The notes under the pieces: model-generated
Told to the model about the DNA's origin: nothing
Databases searched by the model: none
Seen by the model: the letters and a program-made list of their open reading frames with translations, nothing else
From: Eonycteris spelaea
Taxonomy: Eukaryota > Chordata > Mammalia > Chiroptera > Pteropodidae
Assembly (NCBI GenBank): GCA_003508835.1
Contig: PUFA01000171.1
Coordinates: 806,001-870,000, forward strand
Length of the DNA stretch: 64,000 nucleotides
Direction of reading: 5' to 3'
Shown: positions 9,796-22,449 of the stretch, one piece after another
Layout of the letters: every line of letters starts with the position of its first letter
Position numbering within the stretch: position 1 is the stretch's first letter
Made by a program: the position numbers and the translations under genes

Positions 9796-11638
9796 CTGCT
9801 TAGTGAGCAAACACCACACACACACGCACACACACGCATACCACATGATTACTCAGCATCATCACCAGGCCAGTTTGCCATCACCCCCTTTATAAATCCA
9901 CCATCTCTCAGGGCCTGAATGCCTGAGGAAAGAAGATCCTGTACGACCCGACTTAACTTTCCCTCCTGATTATTTTTTTTGGGGGGGGGCGTACAGTAAC
10001 TAAGCCAAGTGTCCCCGATTTATCCTCACCCATCTGCCCCAACTTCAGTACGGACTGGCTATCAGAAGTTTTTTAAGAGATGTCCCAAAAGAGGAAAGGC
10101 ACGCCCATGCGCCAGAGTGAGCCCCCAGCTCCCTGGATTGCTCTCCATGTTGCTCCCCGCTAGTTAAGGGCCCACACGCAGGTAGCGAGCCAACCTACCA
10201 TTCATTTTGCTGTGGGGTCTAGAAGGGCAGAGCAACAGTAACTCAGTCAGTTCTTTCCCGTACCAAACTAGTAACTCCTCGTCTTTGGCAATCCTGCGGA
10301 GAGAGCGGTAAAACAGCTGTCCGTTTTTTATATAGGCTTCAAGGTTCTGCTCTTCTTTATCTCTGGCTGATTGGACCAGACGCAGCCACATGAGACCTTC
10401 TGAGGAACCATTTGCCGCTGAAGTGTCTACCTACGGTTTAGGAAAAAAATACAAGAAGGAAGAGGGTAGAGGAGGGAGACTTTTGTGAGAGAATGATGCC
10501 AGAGGAACCAGGGCCATTTTCTCTGTTATTCTTTTCCAAAGATTTATCTGAGATTAAGATTCCAAAAACTTGACCCAAGTTGGCACCCATCCTCATGTTT
10601 GTAACTAGCAGGCAAGATAACCAACTGTCCCTTGGATCGCTGCATCAGCCATATAGCCTATTTAAGTACTTGTTTTCATATAGCGGTTGACCACTAAATG
10701 AGAGAATTTCTTCTTACAATTCAAATTAGTGTTAACCTCTTGAGAATTTAAGTCTATATTGTCCCACATTACAAAAATGTGGGAGAATTTTGTCTGGGAC
10801 ATGAAAAGCAAGCTTAGATCTCAGAAATTATTGTGGCATTCACTTATCTTCCTAATTTTGGCTTAAATAGTTTTTCTTTATAAAGAAAGAATAGGAAGTG
10901 AGAGGACCTTTATCTTCTAACTCAAACATATAGATATAATAATGTTTTATTGTCAAAACATTAACATTTTTATTTAATTGCAGATCCTAGGCACTAGCTA
11001 CCTTTCCCAGAAAGAGTAATATTTAGGAGAACAGAAGGCCTCGTAGGTCAGAAGGCAAATGAGCCCAATACTTAGAATAAAAGTCCTTACAGAAAGTATT
11101 TAGTATGTAAATAGCCTCAATCCTTGGTGAAATTTCCCCAAGTTAAGAAAGTAGCGTTCATCACTAGGAAACCCGGATTTGAGGCACCGATTTAGACATA
11201 ACTGGCATTCCAAATCAAATTTTGTCATTTATTCCGGAAAATCAGTTGATGATAATTTGAGTTTAATTCTCCTTTTCAATTTTTAGTGGTACAATAGGAT
11301 GGCTCATATTGTTGCATTTCCTACATTCAGTACATGTCTCAGCTTGTCTTAGAAGGAGTCTTAGTCTGTTTTCAACAGGACATACCCTCAAACCCTAAGC
11401 AGTACCGGCCAAGACTTACCCGAAAAATGTAAGGAACTGTTCTCTTGTCAGTGGACTTGAGAGCTATGAAAGCTATGCTGTCGTACAGTGAAGTATGGCT
11501 CAAGACACAGGGACCAAATATAGCATTCTCAGGAATGTCGCAGGTGGTGTAAACGCTGGTAAAAATATCTGTCAGACACTGTTGGACAGCCTTGGCATCT
11601 CCATCCCAGATGCCTCGCTGGATGCCCGAATCCTCCAT
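8194..11638 (-). CDS. PRDM8: PRDM8, PR domain zinc finger protein 8 (three coding exons)
   Basis: Coding exons are 11,638-11,420, 10,430-10,199 and 9,795-8,194, joined at consensus GT-AG introns in phases 0 and 1. The spliced length is 2,053 bases. Adding back two apparently missing bases in the last exon gives about 684 residues, against 689 in human from memory. The PR (SET-like) domain lies in the first 130 or so residues. A C2HC zinc finger follows (Cys157, Cys160, His173, Cys178), then a long Gly/Ser/Ala-rich region with Gln, Gly and Ala runs, and two C-terminal C2H2 fingers at about 622-642 and 663-683. The chain ends HMTSHN. Known role: a nuclear repressor that partners with BHLHE22 in neurons and retina and is linked to H3K9 methylation; human mutation causes a Lafora-like myoclonic epilepsy. 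The start is the first ATG after a consensus acceptor (MEDSGIQRGIWDGD). The frame is broken near 9,582 and 9,392 as the sequence stands. Confidence 0.95.
9796..10198 (-). other. PRDM8: PRDM8 intron between coding exons 2 and 3
   Basis: 403 bases between a GTAGGT donor and an AAGCAG acceptor, phase 1. It contains a CA/TG tract at about 9,815-9,838 and a T-run/G-run junction at 9,970-9,988. No other element was seen. Confidence 0.9.
10199..10430 (-). other. PRDM8: PRDM8 second coding exon
   Basis: Starts after TAG at 10,431-10,433 and reads VDTSAANGSSEGLMWLRLVQ. It ends in phase 1 at a GTAGGT donor (intron begins 10,198). It encodes residues 74-150, the second half of the PR domain, including the conserved stretch EELLVWYGKEL near its end. 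Confidence 0.95.
10431..11419 (-). other. PRDM8: PRDM8 intron between coding exons 1 and 2
   Basis: 989 bases, phase 0, between a GTAAGT donor and a TAG acceptor. Unique AT-rich sequence with no recognisable repeat. Confidence 0.9.
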
Positions 11639-11640
11639 CG
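11420..11640 (-). other. PRDM8: PRDM8 first coding exon
   Basis: The acceptor is a pyrimidine-rich stretch ending in CAG at 11,641-11,643. Two bases later comes ATG at 11,638-11,636. The exon encodes residues 1-73, the N-terminus and the first half of the PR domain, ending YIFR at a strong GTAAGT donor (intron begins 11,419). Because an acceptor lies just before the ATG, the 5' UTR must come from one or more upstream exons. Confidence 0.93.
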
Positions 11641-12115
11641 CTGGAGACAGATACACAGGACAACGAAGTGGGTTGCATTACTCCTTTTGCCTTTAGGAAT
11701 CCAGGCAGAACATTTTAACCACTCAACAGATTTTTCTTGAATTCCCCTGATTTTTGCACAGCTCTAATGTCAGAAATAAAGCCAATGGTAGATTAAATCT
11801 GGAGTATTCTGAAAATGCCAACTAAAGAGTACTTTCCCTTCCTTTTAAAAAATTAATTGGAATAGTAGGAGCTCAGGGTGGACTGACTGCGAGAAGGAAA
11901 GCATAGGGCTAAGGAAAGATGAGATCGTGGTTTTTTGTTTGTTTGTTTTGTTTTGTTTTTGTTTTTGCATTAACGGGGGAGAATGGGGGAGGATTTCAGG
12001 GGATAGGGTGGGGGATAACAATAGTATTTTTTACTAGTCTATAGACTGTCCTGACTGAAAGAAATTTCTAACCCTTGAGAGAAAACACCTTTCCTCTCTT
12101 CTTATGTTTTGAACT
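11641..12115 (-). other. Presumed PRDM8 5' intron, with a (GTTTT)n tract
   Basis: The polypyrimidine tract and acceptor directly before the first coding exon make this intronic in at least one transcript. A GTTT/GTTTT simple repeat lies at about 11,933-11,966. Nothing else recognised. Confidence 0.6.
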
Positions 12116-12665
12116 GGGTGCGGGAAGCTTATTTTATTTATTTTTTCTTCCAAAGAGGGGAGCAGCATTAGTGAACAGGCGGAGACAGCCGAGCATGGCG
12201 AATGGATTTCAAGTGGAGTGTCAGGGCCACTGATTCCGTGTCAGCTAACCTTTTTCTGCAGCCTACAAGAGGGGACGTATGTCTGCTCATTACCATAATC
12301 CAACACTGTCCCTCTGAGGCTTTAATTAAAAGCAGCAAGCAGAGGTAATTATTTTTTCTCGACATGCTTATTTATGGATGAGGGTGAATCCCAGTTACCT
12401 TGTTATACAAGGGGTGGATTGAGTCGCATGTGCCTCATGAAGTAAGTAGGTACAAGGCAGACCCGAAGTGTCTCCAATCTAAAATACCGCATGTGTAATG
12501 ACTGGCGAATTCTCGCCTCCCAGATACGACCCTGTCTGGGCAAGAGGGGCAGCCTGCTTGAGTAGACCTCGGTGGGCTTTCCAGCTGTTTAATCAGCAGC
12601 AATTAGAAAGTAATGCCCCGATGGAAGGCTTTCTAATAAACTCATAAAGAGACATTTTTCTTCCT
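12115..12665. promoter_or_regulatory. Candidate conserved enhancer block in the PRDM8 5' intron
   Basis: Repeat-free sequence with clustered homeodomain-type cores (TTAATTAA near 12,323; GGTAATTA near 12,345; TTTAATCAGCAGCAATTAGAAAG near 12,589-12,611) and E-box-like CAGCTG near 12,583. This composition is typical of developmental non-coding elements near neuronal transcription-factor genes. The call is from composition and position only; conservation was not measured. Confidence 0.4.
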
Positions 12666-13400
12666 TTGCCACTGGACACTGCCTATGTTTTAAAAACACA
12701 AAACAAACATTTAAAATTTAAACTGGTTTTCAATTAACTGCATTGTTCACTCTTTCTGACTGATTAAAAGATTCCCTCAAGTTGGTTTTTCCTTAATAAC
12801 GTCACTATAGGCGGTAATTTGTGTATGTTTGGTATAATTTAAGTAGCAGGAAAGAGTAGACCTAATTCTTTTCCTGAGAAGCTGTTCATTATGAAATAAT
12901 ATTAGTAATGTCCATTTTAATCTTAATGTCTGTTAACCAATTAATTTTGCAAATGTGATTACAGGGTAGTGTTTTTTTCTTTCCAGCTAAAGAGCATGAA
13001 ACTTTGGCCAGCCTCTTTTCCCATTGACTCTGCTATATTCCTCAAATGTCAAGTATTGGGCTGTATCTACCAGACAGAAATAAAAGAAATATCCATAAAG
13101 TAGAAACTTACTTTATTACGATACAAGATCTATCCGTGGCCATTTTTACCCCACACAAGGTAGATTTTCTGATCTCCAATTGCAAATTTTAACGTATTTT
13201 AAAAATCCTCCAGAACTTCTCATCTCCTTTCCAATGGAATCCTATTCTCTCAATTTCCTCAATTCAGCATTTTATGCCCAAATTTTCTCTTCCTTTAAAA
13301 AGTCTCTTTCACAGAAGCGTTTCATTGTGCCGGGAGGTCGCCCCGTCACTTCGGGCAACAGCAGAGACGCAATCATTAAAATGCAGTTCTACCTAACAAT
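12666..13400. other. Presumed PRDM8 5' intron, AT-rich, no repeat recognised
   Basis: Unique AT-rich sequence leading into the CpG island. TAATTA-like words occur (for example near 12,940), but no specific element can be assigned. Confidence 0.5.
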
Positions 13401-13877
13401 ACGGTGAAAAGATCCTCGCTACGCCGCTAATAGGGGTCCGCGACGCCGAGGCGGCCGCCACGAGCATTGAGACCGTCACAATAACCGCGGGGAGAGAGCC
13501 CGAGCTCGCCCGCCCGCGTGCGGTCGTCTGCCACCCAAACCTTCACAGCTCAGCATCCTTCTCTAGGCCCCAGGTTCTCATCCGCCGCGGCAGCCTCTCC
13601 GGAGTCGGCTGGGCTTGCCAAAAGCAGGTTGCTGCGGCCGGCCGCTCGCCCTCCCCTGGAGGCAGGCATTGTCTGGCGGCCGCGCGCTCCCCAGTCGCTC
13701 GCTTCTCCGGCAAAGTGCTCTCCACCAGCTCCTCCCTTTGTATAATCTTATTGGCAGCAGAGATCCCCTCAACAATTACCCCCCCCCTTTCTGGATAATG
13801 AGAGAACAAAATTTTCCACTCTCCCCCAAACCTACCTTCCTCCCATCCCCCTCCCACATCAATGCACTTAGACTTAC

Positions 13878-14081
13878 CAGAAATAAGGTCAGGATGCAAT
13901 CGCCCAAATAAGGCCACCTGAAAGCGGGAGATGCAATCGGGTGTTTCTTTTGCCTATTGTATCAGTGTATTTCCATGTCAAGAGGTGTTGATGTTGCTGT
14001 CTTGTAGACTCTGCCTAAAGAGAGGAAAGACAGAGGAAGAGAGATGGAGAGAGAGAAATGAGGGGAGAGTAAGGAGGGAGG

Positions 14082-14137
<56 letters not shown>

Positions 14138-14200
14138 GTTGTACAGATGGACTCGATGCAGTGACTGACTGGCACGCAGACACACACTTTTTGTTTGCTG
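13878..14200 (-). other. PRDM8: Candidate PRDM8 non-coding first exon (3' boundary only)
   Basis: On the minus strand the sequence reads TTATTTCTG followed by GTAAGTCT, close to an ideal donor, with the intron beginning at 13,877. Splicing from here to the acceptor at 11,641-11,643 would place the start ATG two bases into the next exon. The 5' boundary given is arbitrary. Confidence 0.35.
14085..14134. repeat. (GA)n microsatellite inside the CpG island
   Basis: About 25 GA units preceded by a GGGA-rich purine run, so the whole purine tract spans about 14,020-14,134. Open frames crossing it give Arg-Glu or Ser-Leu runs and are not genes. Confidence 0.95.
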
Positions 14201-14750
14201 CACATAATCTGCCCAATGACGCGTGACAGCCCACGTCCCCTCCCTTTAACTCTTTGCTGGGCTGGGCGCTCCCTCCGGCGCCGCCTGCCTGGAAGCGGTC
14301 TCTCCCGCTCGCCGGCGCCCCGCAGGTCCCGAGCGCCTTTCCCAATGGGCAACGCCTCTCTGAGCGTGGCCGGTCCAGCCACCTCCTAAAGCATCGGCCC
14401 TCTGGGACTGGTAAGAGGGGAAAATCAGTTTCGGGGGCAGAAAGCGAAGTACCAAAAGAACTGGAAAGGGCCTTTTCCCGTTTCGCCTGGCACTTGGGAG
14501 AACCTCTGGCAAAAAGGTGGCCTCCGCGCGCGCACCGACGCGGTGCTCATTTTCCGAGTTTGAGTTCTATGCAGTGGAGGGTGGTTGCGGATTAGCCCGG
14601 AGGGATTCTCTGGCTATTGAACCCTCGCTGGTTCGCGCAGCGAGTTGCCTGGGGCTGATAAACCAGCGCCACCTCTCTCTAGGAGCGCTCACTCTACCAA
14701 GCCCTTGCGAGCGAGATTCAGAAAGGCTGCGCATTGGTGAGAACTTGGCT

Positions 14751-17700
14751 CAGTCTTTCCGTGGAGCTGGAGATGGGATAAGGAAAGGGAAATGGGGACC
14801 CCGCCAGACCTCGGAAGGGGATTTACAGGGGTTATCTGGTCCCAGGACACAAGTATCTGAGCAGGGGAAGGGGTAAGGGAGAGATGGTTGGGAAGAACCC
14901 AGGATACTAGACTCAAACTGTTCCTGCTGTTCCATCTTCTGCCCCGCGCATTCTGCGTAACCCTCAAGGGGGTCCCATGTTGGGGGAGGCTGGTATTCTA
15001 AGACCTCCGGTGGGTGAGGGAAGAGTGAGTCAAAAGTAAAGATTATTACCGAGATGTGCCCGGGAGAGCTTTGCACGTCCAGCCTGCGGTGGAAGAGTGG
15101 ATGGAGTTGCTGCGGCTGTCTCTGTAGCCTCGTTCGTGCGCTAAGCCACTTAGAGGCGCTGGCTGGCCCCTTTAGTGCAGCAGCTGATGCTAATGACTTG
15201 AGGTCTTCAAAGTATTAAAGTTGCCTCCTTCAACAGGGGCCGAAACACATTTTCGCTAGGGATCTCAGCGTTCTTTTTCGCCGTTCAACTCTCTACTCCT
15301 AAGGGAAGAAAGGCCTTTGAGTGATGTACACGGTCCCACTCCCTCGGCCCCACCCACAACACCATTATATCGAAGAGAGCAATCTGTTAGCTTTAGAATA
15401 AATCGGATGCGTAGCCAGCTAAAGTGGACGAAGCAGAACCACGACTTGAGGTGAGCAGACAGCCTTGTTTTTTATCCAGTGTTGAAATAAGGTAAGTGGA
15501 TTGGGTTGGCAAAAAGCAGCTTAAAGGAAAAGGTGTGTACCGAGTTGTTTGATTCTTTCGCAGCTCTGAGACCTCCCTCCGGAATCCAATGAGGCGTCGA
15601 GGCACTGAGCTTTTTTTCCTCGCTGGCGCCTGCGGTCCGAAGAGACTAGGAACGAACGGATTTTGCTGAGGAGAAAAAAAAAATGCGAGGAATTTCCCAT
15701 TAAGTGAGTTATTTTCTCCTTGGTCTGTTCCTCTGTTCCCTTCTCTTTTCACTGGGCCCTGGTCAGCCTCCCCACCCCCTCGCCCGCACAACCCCCCTCC
15801 CCTCTCCCCCCGTGTTCTCCTCCTGTAAGTTCTCAGCTTAGGATCAGACAGAGCTGCTGCCTAGGATTAAGCTGGTGCTCAGGGAAAGCAGGGTTGAGAA
15901 ATTGTCATAAACTAGGGAGGAAAGAGGGCGTTCTCCCTTTATTTTTGGTTAGCTACTGACTTCAAAAAGAAAGCTTCTCAAACGGCAGTTGTCTTTTATC
16001 TTAACATATCATTTCTCTTGTGCACATGTGCACACTTTTAAATAGTTTGGCTAAGGACAACTCATATAATGACCAAGGCTCAATGCTGAGGGCTCTCACA
16101 TGTCTGCGTATGAGAGATCTGCAACTGTATTTAGCCACCAGTTGTCTTATGACTGGAAGCTCCATTCTCCTCTCAACCTTTCTTTCTCTCCACCCCCAAC
16201 CCCAAATACTTTGCTTAAAGAGAGGATGAGGGAGTCAGAGATGTCAAAGAATTGCCTCAAACATCTGTAAAATAACTCGCAAGGTTGAAAAATAGTGGCC
16301 AGACACTTAAGCGAATTCAGAGAAGAGAAGGATAAAGAAAAAGAAAAAAGATAGGTGTAAACAACAGCAAGTTCCGAGAGAAATAGTCATAAGGGAGTTC
16401 TGGTCCTTTAGAAACTGACAGCCTGATAAAGCGAAGGGAAGCTATGTGTGTGGTTGGGGACAGTGTCCGCAAACCTAATTCCATTAAACTGAGGAACAGA
16501 ACACTACTTAGACCCTTCTTTTGCTGTTAGAGAACAGGAAGTTTGCCTTTTTCCAGGGAAAGTCATCTGTCCATGCAAGCCACTTAAAATAAATCCTCTA
16601 ACATGTCGTAAGTATAAAAAAATCCATTCCAGAATACCCACATTCTGGAATACCTTAAACCCTAAATGAAGGCATTTTTCTTTCCTCTGGCCTTTCCTTT
16701 CTTAAATAGAAAGGGCACATCTTAGACTATGTCTCATTTGAGGTAGTGTACCTAGACTTCAGTTTTTAGAAACTTAAAAATGTTTCTGTTCTTACGTTGG
16801 GGGTAAGGGGACTCGGCCTTCCAAATGTTAAGAAGAAAAAGAGCTAAAATTCTATACATCGAAGAGGAGAGATGTGTGTTGAGAATCTGGCCATCAGATG
16901 ATATTTCCTCTCAGTTTCCTTTTTCTGCCCCTTAATTAGATTTTCCCTATTGATTTCAGGAAAAAGAAATCCAAAATAAAAGAACTTGTAACATTTAATG
17001 AATCCAACTGACTCCTTTGTCTTCTGTATTAAATGATTTACATAACAACAACAAGAACAACAAAACTAAATGTGGGTAAGATTAAGCTTGAAGTTCCTAC
17101 TTTGAGGTTTTCCAATATTTTAAGTGGTATCTATTTTTTTGGTAGTATAAGTGGTCTAAATAACAATCATTAATAATAGGAGATAAAGAAAATATACAAA
17201 TTATTTTTATTTCTCTAGAAATTTATGGGCTAAAATTTATGGGCATAAACTACTTCAAAATCACTCTGCATTATTACTTACTGAAATTCACTGACACTAA
17301 ATGAATGATTGAGGCATTTATTCAGCCTCAAATAGTACTATAAAAATGTACCTCAGTCAATAGTTTTATCTGATTCACATGGAACAATGGATTTATGCAT
17401 ATATTTGGAGCTCCTTTCCCCGGGATTTTATTTCCAGTTAAATGATTAGAGGGATGACAATGAAGAGTGAGTGTATGTTCTTCTTGGCTCCACTTGGCAA
17501 GGCTTCAGGCAGTTATGGCAAAAATACATGTGTAGACAACTGAAGCATTGTTTTGGAAGAGAAGGCTGGAGAGAGGCTGATGAATGATTCCTGAGGTGCT
17601 GCTTTTTATGACTTAAGTGAGAGGGTGGAGAAAGAGTAAGAAAGAAAACCTGATTCTTAGAGAATATTAGAATGGACATGTTGTTTCTCCTCCTGGGGTA

Positions 17701-20700
17701 GAGAAATAGAGCCCCAAATCTCTCAACTTCTGTGACAGGAGGCAGGTCTAGTCTCTAAAATAACTCACTTAGAAGGATTATTACCCTTTAAGAATGAAAA
17801 CACATTGCTTTTCTTTCTCCCTTTCTAGGTCCTGGTTCATACTTCTCTAATCCTATTTCTAAAGTACTATATCATCAATGGCTTAGTTTTTTTTTTTTTT
17901 TAAAGCAATTCATGGTAAAGGAAAAAAATGCACCTGAAGACAAGAGGATGCCAAGGAAACAGATGACGGAGACATTTTCCTAAGCTTACTTATTTTCCAC
18001 AAGGACGGCTCTGGAAAGGGCTTTGAGGGTTGAAGGAGGCAGAGAATGGACCTTCATAGCCTTACCATGGATATTACGAAAAATTTCTAAGGGAAAACTT
18101 AAAGGCAAGAAAAGGCAGACTTGCTGAGATGGATAAAGGTTTACAGGGATAGGGGACATTTTGTTTTTTTATAAGTTTACATGGCAATCTCAGTTTGGGT
18201 CCATTCCTCACCCTAAGTATTAGAGTTGGTTCATCAAGTGATAAGTGAGTGAATGTTTCGCAGCCTGATCCTGGTAGAGGCAGAGACTTAAGAAAGGGGT
18301 GGATTATTTTTGTAGCCTGTGAGGAGGGACTCCAGGCTCCCAACTGGAGGGATCATTACTCCTGGCTCATATTTTTCTCTCCAGCTTTTCCTCTTTCTGA
18401 ATGAATGGTTGCTGTTTTAAATGCTGCTGCCTCTTCTACCACGATTACTGTCACTATGACTATAACCTACCTTTCTCAAGTTTAAAACCCTCTCTCTGAG
18501 GGATCTTAGGTTCCACTTGCCATTTTGTTGAGGCTCAGCTATGAGCTGAACCTTTGAGAACTTTGTATAATTCATTTCCTCTTCTGGATCTGAGTTTGTA
18601 GTCAACTGGCTTAATGGCTTCTGAGTATGACTTCCAGCAGTGCTAACAACTGAAGTGATAGTAAAGGCAACTACCACAGATCTGAAACCAATGCTTCATG
18701 TTCACCTGTGTGTGACCTGTGACCCGGATCCAATACCGAGCATCCTGACCCCAGGGAGTCTCTCTCTCTTTTATGTCCCTCCCCAGATGAATATTTAGAT
18801 TGCTGGCAGGAATATCCTGGTTTTCTGTCAAATCTGAAGGTTATGAAGTTTTTCCAGAGTCAGACACAGCGGCCTTTGAATAGACCTCAGTAGCAGAAGG
18901 GAGATAGGAGGAAAGAAATGTAGGAATGGCCAACTCTCAGTCACTCTGAGCCTCCTCACCCTCGGAGCCAGGCTTCCAGGCAGAGTAGGGACCAAGGGGT
19001 GTCCAGTAGTATGAAATGGAAGGGAGTATCAGATTTTGAGAAGATTGGCTCTAGGCTTTAGAAATGTCACCAAGTGGAGAAACTACATCAAATTTCTTTT
19101 CACAGCCATGAAAAGGGACATTATTCCAACACTCAGTAGGTGGGTTCATCCTCATTTCTGCTCTATTTTAGTTTCTGTTAATTCCTGTGTGTAAAAAAAG
19201 AGATGCTGATTGACTCAGTGGACATACTGGGCAGATTCAATTCCTTGGCATCTGATCCCAGCTAGCCCTCTGAGGTGTGGACTTAGACTAAATTGGGCTG
19301 CTGGGGGATGAGCTGCATAAAGCTGCTCTCCTGTGAAGGGGTTCTAGGCAGAACACCAATGCCCAGGATGTTCTAGCTTGGTATTTATCCATAGCATACT
19401 TTCCTGAAGCCTGAGAAGAGAGACCGACACATCTGATCTTCTTGAAGGAAAAGTAGGACAAAAAAGAAAAGAAATGAAAATGATTTGGAGGACTGGATAG
19501 CAATTAGTAACCACAGCAGTGATGATTCACATTGCTTTGTTAGAACTTTGGAAATATAGTTTATTTCTTCACAAACTATGCTCTCATACCCAAATTGTTC
19601 CCCTGCTCATATTGCAAATTGGAGTGTTTGAGTGAAAACCATCTTTCATGATTTCAACTCAAGTGAATTGCAGGTGTTTCATGACTTAATCCAGAGGTAT
19701 TACACTAGTGTCCCCAAATATTAAATGGAAAGCCAATAGGTTTTAACAGATTTTCATAAGCAATTAAAAACTACCAGTGTGTCTTCAATTCTAATACTTG
19801 AGGAAGTGATATCTTAAAGAATTCAAAGATCAACTTGTCAGAAACAATAGTAACAGCATGACTACTATAAACAATACTGTATATATATTTAAAGTGGCAG
19901 AAATAATAGGCAGGAGGACTGAAACATACTTATTCTCTTGAATTTGCTGATTGAAAGGCCAGTTCCCAGATTGATTTGCTGGTCTGGTCATGTGATATAA
20001 AGGTAACAAAGATGTTTACAATCTCCTTTAACATTTTAAGGAAAGCCCACCTTTTAAAAATAAATAATATCCAGAATTATCAAATAAATGATTCATAATT
20101 CAAAATTTCTAATAAGAATAACCATATTGACTATAAAGACCTGGATGTTGACATTTCCTGAAGGCCTAAAATCCAATTTAGTCCTGAACAAATTTATACC
20201 TGATCGGACGTGTGTGTGTGTGTGTGTGCGTGTGTGTGTGTGTAAACAGATTGTGGGTGAATATTGTTGAAAGCATCAATTTAAAAAACTGTCAGGACTC
20301 TATCATTTTTCTTGGTTATATGTCCATAAAGTAGTCAGTGTTCCTTTTTGCACATATTTGTGTAAGATGGTTTCGAGAAAATAGTTTGTATATAGTTGTA
20401 TAGGAGAGCAATTGTTCCTGGAGAAACAAAACTAAAGAGAGTTCTACAGAATATATTCTACTTATGACTTCTGTATCTAGTACCTTGTGTGTGTGATCTG
20501 ATGTCTCATAGCATTATCTACATTTTAGATACATTTGGGCTCTAGGAAGTTAATGTTTCCAGATAAGTTCAGGATTCTCTGAGCTTGTGAAAATATCATG
20601 GAGAAAGTCAATGTGCTGAGTGCAGCGGATTCTATTCCTTACCTGGGGGACTGAATGAGCTGCTCTATCCCAAGCCACTCACAACTGAATTTGGGCCCAA

Positions 20701-21640
20701 TGTTTGGGTGGTAAGGCAAGGCACAAAAGTGACTGTTAGATCCAGACAATACTTGTCTGGATTCTGAGGTGCTCATGTCTCACTAAAGGGCACAGCAACA
20801 GAGTATGCAGAGAGGCCAAATGACCTACGGGCTTCATTGTAGGCCAACGAGGTGTTTCTGGGCGAGAAACCCAGGGACGGTACTATCCCAACAGCATCAC
20901 GAAGACACAGACACCACTCCCAATACATTTGGCATGATTCATCAAAAGTGCAGAATCCTGACATGGAAAGGCACCGGAAAGCAGACAAGCCACCTTCAGC
21001 AGGCTGGGGGGGGGGGTCGCTCTTTCCCACGTGCAAACCATGAACTTGGGAAGACCAAGCAAGACACTGGGTGAGGTGAGAACACAGGATGAAGCAGGGA
21101 CCAAGGGCAGTTAAGCCCACCCTCCCACGTTTTCCCTGTTTTCCAGCCTCCTACCACCTCCCTGGACTTGTCTCCTACTAGGTGACCACTTTCCTGGAGG
21201 AAAGGCATCTTGAGGTCTGGGCTTTCCCCAACAGCTATGATCCTTTTTACCACCATTACTGCCACCCCTGCCCCCAGCACACATCCTTGCCTAGAAGGTT
21301 CCCTGACCACCTTTCCCAGGGCATGGGTCTGTTTTCCCATTTCTTACTAGCTGGGCTGACTGACCTCTCCCAGCCTTGGTTTTTCCCCTCAGGCAAACCA
21401 AGGCTGGCAAGAGCTGCTTCCAGGGTCCCTGGGAGTAGTCAGTTGAGGGAACAAAGACAGTGCACTTTAGGAAGCCAGTTGCTGAGCAGATGGTAAGGGA
21501 TTACTTCCAAGAGCTGAGGTTAGTTTCATTTCAGCTTTGGACATCCCAGTGAGGTCTTGATGCCTTCATTAAGAAATATTCTCCTTAGTTAGAAGTCTGG
21601 AGAAGTGACCAAGAAGGACGAACAACTCAAGTTCAGGCCA
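14751..21640. other. Presumed PRDM8 5' intron or upstream region, no gene
   Basis: About 6.9 kb of unique, repeat-poor sequence. CpGs continue at moderate density to about 15,700. A (TG)n tract lies at 20,209-20,242 and a G run at 21,006-21,014. No exon or RNA gene was recognised. If PRDM8 is initiated at the 27-kb island, as gene length in human suggests, this is intronic. Confidence 0.5.
20209..20242. repeat. (TG)n microsatellite
   Basis: About 17 TG units with one CG interruption. Confidence 0.9.
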
Positions 21641-21649
21641 CAACTCCAT

Positions 21650-21860
21650 CAGAGAACTAGACCTCCTGGTTTGAATCCCGGTTCCTGTCGCTGGGGGTTG
21701 TGTGTGGCGGGGTAGGGTACCTAACCCTTCTATGCTTCAGGCCTTCGTCTGTGAACTGAAGGTAATAAATTTATAAAGTTATTGTGAAAGCTGAGTTAAT
21801 ATTTAGCAATCGCGCAGAACAGCGCTTGACATATATTAAATACTCATTTCAGTGCTGGCT
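21650..21860 (+). repeat. MIR SINE
   Basis: Ordered matches to MIR: 'ggtttgaatcccggttcctgt', then 'ctaacccttctatgcttcagg', 'tctgtgaactgaaggtaata', 'aaagttattgtgaaagctgagttaat' and 'cagcgcttgacatatattaaa'. Nearly full-length for this family, with an insertion of GT-rich sequence near 21,690-21,720. Confidence 0.75.
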
Positions 21861-22449
21861 ATTGTTACTGTTACAACACTGCCTTAGTTTCCTCATGAGA
21901 AAACTTGGGAATTGTATTGCACACCGCTTTCAGAACCACTCCGTGAAGGCTGAAGATTTCTCAATGTTTCTACGGAGGTTGTTAGGGGGTACTGGAGGGT
22001 AAAGTAGGCTGGAGGAATCTGTCCAGGTGTTCAGGGATACCCTCTACAGCAGAAGGAAGGGCCCGAATGTTCTCACCACAGGCTGCAATTCCTCCTCCCT
22101 TTTCCCCTCTTTATGGAACAGAGTTTTTTGCAAGGAAGATGGTACATCGGGCTTCTATCCCATGACCATCTGGGGGCCCTTTCTTTAGGCCTGGGAGCAG
22201 CACCACGTTAGAAATGAGGGGTAAGTCAGGTTGTCAAGGGCTGAGGCATCGCAACCCAGTGAGATGAAAAACATGTGAATGCATTGCTGATTAACTCGAC
22301 TGCCAGACCCTGCTGAGGACCCGGAGGTCCAGAACCCTGGGGGATCCAGGCGTCCACCTTGACCAGGGCTCAGAGCTCCAAGCCATGCAGCCCCTCCTCT
22401 TCCTCAAAGGACCATAGGCCCAGACAAAGGGCGAGCTTGCCCGCCATGC

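Larger units (their letters stand above)
13400..14750 (-). promoter_or_regulatory. PRDM8: CpG island, likely PRDM8 proximal promoter
   Basis: Dense CpG blocks at 13,420-13,700 and 14,215-14,660 flank a (GA)n tract. The island lies 2 kb upstream of the first coding exon on the transcribed strand and contains a strong minus-strand splice donor at 13,877. It is the most likely source of a 5' UTR exon. No TATA box stands out. The transcription start cannot be placed from sequence. Confidence 0.6.
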
